Position numbers and translations under genes: made by a program
Part shown: positions 8,851 to 17,700 of the stretch, one piece after another
Layout of the letters: the number at the start of each line of letters is the position of its first letter
How positions within the stretch are numbered: position 1 is the first letter of the stretch
Assembly (NCBI GenBank): GCA_965247385.1
Contig: CBDFHG010000005.1
Span: forward strand, 124,001-188,000
DNA from: Thermohalobaculum sp965247385
GTDB lineage: Bacteria; Pseudomonadota; Alphaproteobacteria; Rhodobacterales; Rhodobacteraceae
Reading direction: 5' to 3'
DNA: 64,000 nucleotides
Notes under the pieces: model-generated
What the model saw: only the letters and a program-made list of their open reading frames with translations
What the model was told of the DNA's origin: nothing
The model's database searches: none

Positions 8851-8886
8851 GCGCAGGTCACCGAAGCGGACCGGACAGGCGCATAA
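8851..8886 (+). repeat. Direct repeat flanking the fbp-prk pair (second copy)
   Basis: The segment matches 6728-6762 at roughly 32 of 36 positions, sharing gcgcagg, caccgaag and caggcgcataa. The two copies lie on either side of fbp-prkB. It could be a dispersed repeat or a remnant of how the block was acquired. Confidence 0.5.
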
Positions 8887-8970
8887 GACCCGCCGGGAGG
8901 CAGGGTGGCAGGCGGAGCCGGAAATCCTCACAAGCGGATTTCGTCACGGGCAAATGCCGCACAAATACCC

Positions 8971-9639
8971 TCAGACCACGATGCGGGCCTCGACGAACTG
9001 GATCAGCGCGGCGAAGTCGTGGAAAATGAAGCAATCCTCGAACAGGGCGAGCGGACGCTTGCGGTAGCCGCCCGAATAGAGCGCAAAAGCCATACCCGCC
9101 GCCGCCGCGGTGTCGGCGTCGGTCTCGCTGTCGCCAACATAGAGCGTCTCGTCGATGCCGGCGCCGAGCAGGCTGGCGCAGTGGCGCAACGGTTCCGGTT
9201 CCGGTTTCATAACTTTCAGGGTGTCGCCGCCGACGACGGCGTGCAAGTGGCGGTCGAGCGCAACGCCCTCCAGCACCTGCCGCGTCAACGCCTCGGGTTT
9301 GTTGGTGCAGACGCCGAGTTGCAGGCTGCGGGCGCGGAGTGCGCCGAGCATCGCCTCGACCCCGTGATAGGGGTGGGTCAGATCGGCCGGGGCGGCGCCG
9401 TAGAGTTCCTTGAACCGCATCACCGCCTTGCCCAGCGCCTTGCCCTTGGCGGGTTTCCCGGCAGCGTCGAGGCTGCGCTCGACCAGCCTGGGGATGCCGT
9501 TACCGACGAAACTGTGAACCTGGGCCAGCGTCACTGGCGGTGCACCCAACTCCTTGAGCAGGGCGCGCGTCGCTACGTGCAGGTCCGGGGCGCTGTCGAC
9601 CAGTGTGCCGTCCAGGTCGAATATGACCGCGCGGATCAT
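8971..9639 (-). CDS. gph: Phosphoglycolate phosphatase (HAD superfamily)
   Basis: The start is MIRAVIFDLDGTLVD at 9639. The 222-residue protein has all HAD motifs: DLDGTLVDS (motif I nucleophile Asp and acid/base Asp), CTNKP (motif II), K in KVMKPEPEPL (motif III) and GDSETDADTA (motif IV). A helical C1 cap lies between motifs I and II. It dephosphorylates 2-phosphoglycolate made by Rubisco oxygenation or DNA repair. It is convergent with the phosphoribulokinase gene, which supports a photorespiratory (CbbZ-like) role. Confidence 0.85.
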   Translation of the reverse strand: MIRAVIFDLDGTLVDSAPDLHVATRALLKELGAPPVTLAQVHSFVGNGIPRLVERSLDAAGKPAKGKALGKAVMRFKELYGAAPADLTHPYHGVEAMLGALRARSLQLGVCTNKPEALTRQVLEGVALDRHLHAVVGGDTLKVMKPEPEPLRHCASLLGAGIDETLYVGDSETDADTAAAAGMAFALYSGGYRKRPLALFEDCFIFHDFAALIQFVEARIVV

Positions 9640-9822
9640 CTGGGCACTCCCTGAAAAGATTGGAATCCTGGCCTTTTCACCCGATCCGCGCCCCATGGCA
9701 AGGGCGCTCATGCAGCTTTTCCCTGACGGCTCCACCTGCCCACCCTGGTCGCGACGGCGGACAAACATGTCCGCCGTCTGATTTCTTTGCCCTTCCCGCC
9801 CAGCCGCGCTACCACTGCATTC

Positions 9823-10707
9823 ATGGACCGTGACCCCACAGCACCTGAATTCCTGACCTCAAGCGAGATCGCCGCGCTATTGCGCGTGAAGCAGCGCAAG
9901 GTCTACGACCTTGCCGCTGCGGGGCAGATCCCGTGCCGCCGGGTTACTGGCAAGCTGCTGTTCCCAAAGGCCGAGATCGAGGCTTGGCTCTCCGGCGGAC
10001 GCGCCGCCCCGGTGAATGCCCCGCTCGCACCCGATGTCGTCAGCGGCAGCCACGACCCCCTGCTCGACTGGGCGCTAAGGGAATCCGGCAGCGGCCTGGC
10101 CAGCTTCTTCGACGGCAGCCTTGATGGGCTGGACCGGTTGGTGGACGGCGAGGCAATCGCCTGCGGCATGCATGTGTTCGAACCCGAAACCGGGGATTGG
10201 AATCGAAGCCACGTCAACACCCGGCTGCACGATGCGCCGGTGACCCTGATCGAGTGGGCAAAACGCAGCGGCGGGCTGATCCTGGCGCCGGGGCAGGACA
10301 TTACCGGCATCGCCGACCTGAAAGGCCGCCGCGTCGTGCTGCGCCAGCCCAAGGCGGGCGGCCAGATCCTGTTCGACCACCTGCTGGCCGAGGCCGGTCT
10401 CGACCGCGCCGACATCGAAACGGCCCCCGATCCGGCCCGCACCGAAGCCGACGCCGCTGCCGCCGTCGCCTCCGGCCAGGCCGACGCCGCGCCAGGGCTG
10501 GAAGCGATGGCCCGCCAATTCCGACTCGGGTTTTTGCCCTTGGTCACCGAGCGCTACGACATCGCCATCGAGCGGCGCGCATTTTTCGAACCGCGCTGGC
10601 AAACCCTGTCCGCCTTCTGCCGCACCCCCGCCTTCGCCGCCAAGGCGGCGGAGCTCGGCGGCTACGACCTCTCCGGCCACGGGCAGGTCCACTGGAACGG
10701 CCCCTAG
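9823..10707 (+). CDS. Helix-turn-helix/periplasmic-binding-like regulator
   Basis: ATG 9823 starts a 294-residue protein. Residues about 8-50 form an excisionase-type helix-turn-helix (FLTSSEIAALLRVKQRKVYD, then GQIPCRRVTGKLLFPKAEIE). The rest resembles the PBP-like domain of COG1910 proteins, related to molybdate/tungstate-type binding proteins. Proteins with this layout are usually described as molybdenum-related or substrate-sensing regulators. No transporter or cofactor gene lies nearby, so the ligand is unknown. An alternative TTG start at 9787 is possible but less likely. Confidence 0.75.
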   Translation: MDRDPTAPEFLTSSEIAALLRVKQRKVYDLAAAGQIPCRRVTGKLLFPKAEIEAWLSGGRAAPVNAPLAPDVVSGSHDPLLDWALRESGSGLASFFDGSLDGLDRLVDGEAIACGMHVFEPETGDWNRSHVNTRLHDAPVTLIEWAKRSGGLILAPGQDITGIADLKGRRVVLRQPKAGGQILFDHLLAEAGLDRADIETAPDPARTEADAAAAVASGQADAAPGLEAMARQFRLGFLPLVTERYDIAIERRAFFEPRWQTLSAFCRTPAFAAKAAELGGYDLSGHGQVHWNGP

Positions 10708-10720
10708 CTCGTTGAATTGC

Positions 10721-10816
10721 CGCGATTTCCGAGTCGCAAAGTGAACTCACTTTTGTCAATGGCGGCGGAATAACCGACCACGCGGCGGCGCAAAAGTGCA
10801 CCACTTTGGCTCGGTG
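10721..10816. repeat. Palindromic dispersed repeat, copy 2, with an inserted hairpin
   Basis: The arms ccgagtcgcaaagtg and cactttggctcgg match copy 1 at 5834-5877, but about 50 bp lies between them. The insert is itself bounded by cacttttg and caaaagtg. The stretch from 10708 to 10954 holds no gene. Confidence 0.4.
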
Positions 10817-10954
10817 AGGAGCTTGTCCCCGAAGTCCATAGGAGGGTCCGGCGCGCGGCTCGGACTGCTTTCATAGAGCAAAGGCCGTGGCGCGCGTGGG
10901 AGGTGCCTGTGGTCCCTCGGGGTCAAGCGGATGGCGCTCAGGCGGTTTTCTTTG

Positions 10955-11156
10955 GGGAATTATATAGTTGAGTGACCACAGTGTCAGTCCTCCGGCGTTA
11001 AGCCCTGTACTTGAGCAAGAACGCAGCTAATTCAGTGTCAAAGCTATCTATTTTGTGTAATGCGCCTGGTTTTTTAGCAAGTTTGAAGCTCGCATTAGCG
11101 CCCTTTTCCCAAGCTACTGGTGTCAAATGTTATGGTCACTGAACTATATAATTCCC
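10955..11156. mobile_element. 202-bp element with 24-bp terminal inverted repeats (MITE-like)
   Basis: The 24-bp arms (gggaattatatagtt... at 10955-10978 and its complement at 11133-11156) match with one mismatch. Between them, on the minus strand, is an open frame of about 45 codons ending near 11000 (contains FKLAKKPGALHKIDSFDTEL), which looks like the C-terminal tail of a lost protein. The DNA is clearly AT-richer than its surroundings. No target duplication could be assigned. Confidence 0.5.
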
Positions 11157-11175
11157 TTTTCTTAACGCTCATAAC

Positions 11176-12682
11176 GTAACTACTCAACCCGGTTGGATCA
11201 CTGATTTTCCAGCGATGGTGGCCTGGATTGCCTGGAAAGCAGACAGGCCTTGCCGTTTTCCGGTGTTGAGGACGGAGCGAACGTTGGCGTAGAAGTCGGC
11301 TCCCCGGTTGGAGCGGAATCCCCCGGTGACCTTGCGCAAGGTGGTTGAGGGGTGGATGGCTTGTTCCGAGCCGTTGTTGGTTGGCGGCACGTCGCGTTCG
11401 GTCATGAATGTGAACAGGCTGTCACGGTCTTTGCCGTAGCGTTTGCGCAGACGAATTCCGTCTTTGTTGGTTGGCTGACAAGCCATAACCTTGTCCATTC
11501 GCCGTTCCAGGTCGCCCCGGTATTTCTGAAGTGTAATGTCCTTCAGACGCTTTCGCCGTCGGCCCGGAACACCGGCGCGCAAGATGAGCATTTTCATTGC
11601 CGGTGCGAAGATCGCATCGCCAGCGTCGATGGCATACTGGCAGTCGCGCAACTGGTGGGCCAGACAGATTTGCCAGGCCTCCCCGAGCCCCCGCTGGCCG
11701 CCGTAAAGATCGGACACCCAGATGGCGGGCCTGTGGCCGTCCATCACGTCCTCGGCCACCGCCTTCGCCCGACTGTTGCGCCCGACTGTTGCGGATGACG
11801 TGGACGCAGACTTCATCGTTTTGGAAAACCCATTCCCAGGCGTTGTGCCCCTTGATGCGTGCGCCGGTCTCGTCGGAGCAGACCATCCGGCTTTGCCGCA
11901 GGCGGGCAAGAACCGCCTGGAACCGGGCGTCAAAGCCAGGCTTGACCCTCTTGAACAGGTTGGCCAAGGCGGCTTGGCTGATCGTCAAGCCGTGCAAATC
12001 GGCGAACAGTTTCGACAGACGCTGGTAACTGACCGCGTGTTCATAACGCATGTAAACCGCCATCGCCTCGATCGACGGGGTGAACGGAGACCCCGGCTCA
12101 AGCCCCGCCGGAACCGGCGCCACAAAACGCGCCGAACAATGAGAACACCTCGCCGCATACAGTTCCACACGGGTGACAATGGGAGCGGGGCGCGGCAGTT
12201 CGATCTTGTCATAAATCGCATGCAACTTGTGATCCTCATCGCCGAGCGCTGAACAACAGTGCGGGCAGGACAGCGCCTTCGCCACCACCCGCTGATCCGG
12301 GTCAGGGTTCAGAGGACGCCCACCGCCACCATGCCCCTTGCGCCGTTTTTTGCGGTTGCCCCGGGCCGGTTTCTTGTTCGCCTTGCGCCCATGCGACGGC
12401 GGCGTACTGGAGTTGTCCGGCGTCTTCGCAGGCTCACCGGGCTTTGCTTCAAGTTCCGTGACGCGCCTGGCCAAGCCCACGTTCACTGCCACCAGCTCCT
12501 GTGCCTGCGTCCACAGCGCGAGGATCAAGGTGTCTTTCTCTGCTTGCGTCAATCGGCTCAGGTCGGGTAAATGAGTCATCGATAGCTTGACACATATCCA
12601 CGCCCTCAATGCAAGAAAATCCTCTATATCTGGTGCCGATTGAACCTAGGCACGCAACCTTTGGGGTGGGTTGAGTAGTTAC
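11176..12682 (-). mobile_element. IS66-type insertion sequence with a single transposase gene
   Basis: Perfect 15-bp inverted ends (gtaactactcaaccc at 11176-11190 and its complement at 12668-12682) bound about 1.5 kb holding one transposase gene. The ends begin with GTAA, as in IS66-family elements. The flanking 8-mers (ctcataac, cagattta) differ, so the original target duplication has been lost by rearrangement. A truncated second copy of the same left end lies at 13192. Confidence 0.8.
11184..12579 (-). pseudogene. IS66-type transposase, frameshifted by a 13-bp duplication
   Basis: The N-terminal half (from MTHLPDLSR at 12579) includes zinc-binding cysteine pairs (CPHCCSAL, CSHCSARF) and the start of the DDE catalytic domain (CSDETGARIKG). 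The C-terminal half continues in another frame from AKAVAEDVMDGH to the Glu-containing NNGSEQAIHPS. The break is a 13-bp tandem duplication (cgcccgactgttg twice, about 11767-11793). Removing one unit restores VIRNSRAKAVAED. The gene is otherwise complete, so inactivation looks recent. Confidence 0.82.
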
Positions 12683-13046
12683 CAGATTTAATATCCTCAA
12701 AGGCTGTTGGGTCAGTGCCCCTAAATGCGAGGTAAGCGACCTTTTTTGAACCCCCATCTGCTTTTGCAACATTTCTCGTACATAAAAAAGCCTGTGTTCC
12801 GCTTTCGGAAAACGTATTCTCCAACTTAAAATCTGCTGCATCCAAAATTTCTCGCAGGACCTGCTCGCTTTGTTTTTCGGTACCGGGTATCTGTGATATG
12901 ATCAAAGCAAGGCCACTTTTCAGTTTGCTGGCACTGCTTTCGTCCTTAACGAAGAAGTCAACTATTTCTTTTGCTTGGCCGAGCGGGTGCCCACCCTCAA
13001 ATTTGAAATAGGCTAATTTTGACAGTTCAGCACACACATAGGCCAT
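12683..13046 (-). pseudogene. Lipase-like (class 3) gene fragment interrupted by the IS
   Basis: About 120 codons read MAYVCAELSKLAYFKFE to VAYLAFRGTDP, where an IS end then replaces the coding sequence. The pattern of an aromatic-rich N-terminus and LAFRGT before the interruption fits the class 3 lipase fold, in which the serine elbow lies further downstream. The in-frame sequence extends slightly upstream (LEAPVERAAFSDR) to a TGA, so the true N-terminus is also missing. The DNA is AT-richer than the core genome. Lipase identity is by motif memory only. Confidence 0.5.
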
Positions 13047-13191
13047 ACGGTCGCTAAATGCTGCGCGCTCTACTGGTGCTTCTAGGAGTTTTTCGATTCA
13101 AAATAGGTGTTTGGCATTCTACCGCCCTCTTCTCTTTCTACGAAGCTACATAAGTCTCAAAAGTGCATGAACTTACACAGGTAGTTGTTAT

Positions 13192-13431
13192 GTAACTACT
13201 CAACCCGGTTGGATCAATGATTTTCCAGCGATGGCGGCCTGGATTGCCTGGAAAGCAGACAGGCCTTGCCGTTTTCCGGTGTTGAGGATGCGGAGCGAAC
13301 GTTGGCGTAGAAGTCAGCTCCCCAGTTGGAGCGGAATCCCCCGGTGACCTTGCGCAAGGTGGTTGAGGGGCGGATGGCTTGTTCCGAGCCGTTGTTGGTT
13401 GGCGGCACGTCGCGTTCGGTCATGAATGTGG
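13192..13431 (-). mobile_element. Truncated second copy of the IS66-type element
   Basis: It begins with the same 15-bp end as 11176 and follows the C-terminal part of that transposase (NNGSEQAIRPSTTL...) with few differences, then stops matching after gtcatgaatgtg at about 13431. Only 240 bp remain. Confidence 0.85.
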
Positions 13432-13472
13432 GGTCTGTTCCGGCTGGCACCCCCCGGTCTGGCGTTACAACC

Positions 13473-13504
13473 CGAAGCCCCGCCCCGGAAAGGGCGGGGC
13501 TTCG
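13473..13504. terminator. Strong GC-rich hairpin
   Basis: A perfect 13-bp stem (cgaagccccgccc / gggcggggcttcg) with a 6-nt loop. No T run follows, so it may be a repeat unit or coding-region palindrome rather than a terminator. Confidence 0.4.
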
Positions 13505-13639
13505 GCCAAGCTGGACCCCGCGGTCACGTTCGACTTTTCACGGCTCATGGCGGCCAATATCCAAGGCAAGGCGAGATCCGCGAAGGCGCTGGTAGACGCC
13601 GGTTTCAGCCTGGAGCAGGCGGCAGCGATGACGGCCTGA
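13505..13639 (+). pseudogene. C-terminal fragment of an unrecognised (possibly phage portal-like) protein
   Basis: An open frame ends in FDFSRLMAANIQGKARSAKA, then LVDAGFSLEQAAAMTA and a stop. This resembles tails of phage portal-type proteins, but the similarity is weak. It starts abruptly at the junction with the truncated IS. From 13640 to 13985 I see only remnants and no gene. Confidence 0.25.
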
Positions 13640-13985
13640 GAGAGCTGCGGAGAGCGCGATCCCGGCCTTTGCCCGTAGGTGGAGGGTGGGGGCGGAAGCG
13701 CCCTGTGCCCCTCTCTGTGCGCCGGTGAGGCGCTTGCGACGGCCTGGCGGGGACCGGCGCGGCCGCCGGCGCGCGAGAAGCGCTCAGACCGGGGGTGTCT
13801 GGCGGCCAGACAGGGGTGTCCGTCATTACGCTCTCCTGCATGTGCAGGCCGTAATGAATGACACGGCCAACCGGTCATCCTAGTTGTCGTCAGGCGGTCA
13901 TCATAATTGTCGTTGCACAATCTGATCTGTCATCAAGAATCGCCTTCTTTGTTAGGTTCGTCCTACAACGGAGTTTCTTTGGAGA

Positions 13986-14714
13986 TCACACTGAAAGGAG
14001 CAGTTCAACCATTGCATCCAGGTTTCGTTTTGTACCTCGCCACCCTGGCACATGCCGGTCCAGCAGGGCTGTGAACTCGGGGCTATGGTCATGGACCTTG
14101 AGATGGACAAGCTCGTGGATGATAACGTAGTCCACTGCTGCCCTCGGGGCTTTGACAAGATGTGGGTTCAGAATGATCTGACCCGACGTTGAGCAGCTTC
14201 CCCACTGTCGCTTCATCTCCAGAAGCTGAAGCGGCGGGGGTGTGTTCACCCAAGGTAATCCAGCCGATATATCACCAATGCGGCGGTGGAAGTAGTCTCG
14301 GGCGTGGTACCTAAACCAGGCTCGTAGCCGGGCTTTGACAGCCTTCGGTGTGGTGTCTTCAGTTCGAACTTCCAGACGGCCTGCTACCAGCTTCACTGAT
14401 CGATTGGCGCGTTCGGATTGGATCACCTTCAGGACATATTGACGACCAAGGTAAAGCACCTGCTCGCCGCTAACATACTCCCTTGGTTGGACATGGCGAG
14501 ATCGGTTCTCGGCATCCTCTACATGACGCACGATCCACCTTGCACGTTTCCGGACAGCCCGGTGGATCGACTCATCTGGTGCGTCCGTTGGTGCATCCAC
14601 GATCACCGAGCCGTCTGGATCAACATGGATTGCAATCCGGCTGGTTCGGGATGGATCGCACACGACCCGGAAGGGGATTACCTTATCCCCGTAGGTTAGA
14701 GCCTGGCTCGCCAT
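13986..14714 (-). CDS. M48/YgjP-type (DUF45) zinc metallopeptidase of the hsd operon
   Basis: The start ATG at 14714 overlaps the hsdR stop by one base (TGATG), so translation is coupled. The 242-residue protein carries the zinc site HELVHLKVHDHSPEF at about residue 200, with the third ligand expected in the following helix, and the family marker MKRQWGSCS. DUF45 metallopeptidases are often the last gene of type I restriction operons. Their exact role is unproven; protein quality control of HsdR has been proposed. Good family match. Confidence 0.85.
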   Translation of the reverse strand: MASQALTYGDKVIPFRVVCDPSRTSRIAIHVDPDGSVIVDAPTDAPDESIHRAVRKRARWIVRHVEDAENRSRHVQPREYVSGEQVLYLGRQYVLKVIQSERANRSVKLVAGRLEVRTEDTTPKAVKARLRAWFRYHARDYFHRRIGDISAGLPWVNTPPPLQLLEMKRQWGSCSTSGQIILNPHLVKAPRAAVDYVIIHELVHLKVHDHSPEFTALLDRHVPGWRGTKRNLDAMVELLLSV

Positions 14715-17700
14715 CACCGCGACCCCCGAGTGATCCCCGCCCGGACGATGGTGATAATCTGGTCGATCAGGGCATTGGCTTGGTCCAATCCACCCAGAAG
14801 CGTGAAGTACCTGGGCAGCAGGGCCTTCCGGATTTCTGCTTCAATGTTCTGTGGGTTGATGGAGTGGGTCCGGATTGCCTCGTCCACGGTCTGGTCGATA
14901 TGGAATGCCTCCTCGACCAGTGTGTCCTCTGGGATGCTTGAGACGCCGTCATCACCAACGATGAGATGAAACGCCCCGTAGTAGGCTTGTGCGTGGTGGT
15001 TCTCACCGAACTCGTTTGGCACCGTGGGCGTCGCGCGATCTTTGATCTGCTGTTCAAGGTCCTTGAATAGCGTGTACTGCGTTACCGGGTGATCGAAGAG
15101 CGCCTCGGCCTCGCGGATCGCCTCTCGAAGCATTTCGGAAAAGACCTTTTGGGCATATGGATCGTCGATCAAGTCTTGTTCGATGGTCTTCCGCAACCGG
15201 GTCTTGATCAGGTCTGCTTCGGTACGTGCCTTCTCCTCCGACCAGGTATCCGGATCGGTGTCGGAACCCAGTCCACCCACCATGATCACACCATCAGGAT
15301 CGACGATTTCCTGGCCGATGACCTGCTTGTCCACCAGGCGGCGAATCTGGTCCTCGTACTCGGAGAAGTCCACTGTTTCCTGGGCATCCCGTTTGGCCTG
15401 CACACGGATATCGGTGAAGAACTTCAGATCGAGCTTGTACCGCCGGATCGTCTCCTCGCTGAATGATCCATCTTCGAAGAATGACCGGGACGACAGCGCC
15501 AGTTTCAGGCACATTCCGAACCCGGTCAGTGCGTCATAGAAGTCCTCACGAACCTTCTGGTGCACATCGTAGCTGGTCCCGGCCTCGTCTTCCTCAAACC
15601 TGGGCATGAGAACCCGGCGGAACTGTTCCCGGTCGGCTTTGTTTTCGACCCCGGCGAAGATCGCCCAGAGCGCATCATGCAGTGCAGGCAACCGTTTGTA
15701 TTCGGTTGCCACGTTCGCATACGTGCCGAGCAGATCGTCGATCTCGTATCCTGCCTGGGTCTGGGCGGCGAGGTCCTGGTAATCCTGGATCGACGTGTCC
15801 AGTTCCGCAAGGATGCCCCGGTAGTCGATCAAGAACCCGAACTGCTTGGCGTCGTGCAGCCGGTTCACCCTGGCGATGGCCTGCAACAGGCTGTGACCCT
15901 TGAGGTACTTGTCAATGTACAGCACCGCATTACGGGGCTCATCGAAGCCGGTGAGGAGTTTATCCACGACGATCAGAATGTCCGGCTGCCCGTCCTGGCC
16001 AAAATCCTCGATAACACCGACCTCATACGCCTGAGGATTGTTTCCTACATTGGCCCTCCACCAGGCCTGGACCTCTGGAATCTTGGTCTCGTCGGTATCA
16101 TCATGACCCTCCCGGGTGTCGGGGGCCGAGATAACCACCGCACTGGTTACCATGCCGGTGGCATCCAGAGCCTGTTTGTACCGGATGGCGGAGAGTTTGC
16201 TATCTGTGGCCAACTGCGCCTTCAGGCCAAGATCAAGCTTGCCGAAGTTCTCGGTAAAATGGGTGGCAATATCCCAGGCAATCAGTTCAATCCGGTTGGC
16301 GGCCCCATAGACCTGACCACGGGTAGCAAATCTCTTCTTCAGATCGGACCGCTGCTTGTCGGATAGCCCGGTGGTAATCTTGTCGAACCACGCATCGATG
16401 GCCGCCTCGTTGATATCGACTACCGGCTTTCGTTCTTCATAAACCAGCGGGGTGACAGCGCCATCCTCGACTGCCCGCTGCATTGTGTAGGGATGCAGGA
16501 TAGGGCCGAATTTGTTCCGGGTCTTGTCGTCTTTGAGCAATGGGGTACCGGTGAACGCGATGTACGCGGCGTTGGGGAGCGCCTTGCGCATTCGTTCATG
16601 GTTTTCGCCACCCTGGCTGCGATGCCCCTCATCGACCAGCACGATCAGCTTGTCCGATGGATTGAAACACTCCGGCAGTCGAGTGGCCGGGGTGAACTTC
16701 TGGAGCATGGTAAACATGATTTGCTCGGTCCCTGAGCCGATCCGTTTTGCCAGGTCCCGTCCCGACTCCGCCTTGGCCTTCTCGCCGTCCTTCTTCGTGG
16801 CAACATCCGAGCCGAATGCCCCACTGGTGAGGAAGGTGGCCGATAGTTGTTTCTCCAGGTCAATCCGGTCCGTCACCAAGATGATCCGGAAGTCGGCCAG
16901 GCTCTCATCCTGCACCAGGGCCTTGCACAGGAATACCATCAGACTCGATTTGCCAGACCCGGTGGTGTGCCAGATCACACCCCCTTCTCGCCCACCATCA
17001 GGTCGCCGTTTCGATACCCGGTTCAGTATCGACTTTACCCCGAAGGCTTGCTGGTACCGGGCCGCGATCTTCCCGACTTTCTTGTCGAACAGGATGAAGA
17101 GCCGGATGAACTCCAGGAGCCGGTCTGGCCGCAGGAGGCTGATCAGTAGCCTATCCTGCTCTGTGGGCAGCACAGAGCTACTGTGGAGCGCCTCGAACTG
17201 TTCTCGTGAATTTGTCCGGTCAGCAAAGATGGTCTGCATCTGCGTCTCTGTGAGTCGCCGGTCCTTCAGTGCACTGACATCATTTTCGGTAATCTCTTCC
17301 TCACGCCATGCGGGCCAGAACTTCCTTGGGGTATCCGTGGTGCCGTAGCGGCCCTCGGTCCCTGAGATCGACAGCAGAAGTTGTGCATAGGCGTAGAGGT
17401 CCTGGATGCCGTCACCCATCTGGTTGCGCAGATGTTGGCTGATACCCTGGTCAACCATGGACTTGTTGGGGTCCCCGGACACGGGGCGCTTCGCCTCGAT
17501 CACCACCAGGGGGACGCCATTGACATAACAAACAATGTCCGGACGATACCGGCCCAACCCGGCGGGTCTCTCAACACTGATTTCCTCAGTCACCTGGAAC
17601 CGGTTGGCCGAGATGTTGGTCCAGTCGATCAGCGGAACGGTCACTGAATGGCGATGGCCATCTATGAATTCCGTAACGGTAACACCAAGGGTCAGATGCT

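Noticed and set aside
13473..13504. Firm intrinsic terminator
   Set aside because: The stem is very strong, but there is no T tract on either side and it lies inside an open fragment; it is kept only as a hairpin.
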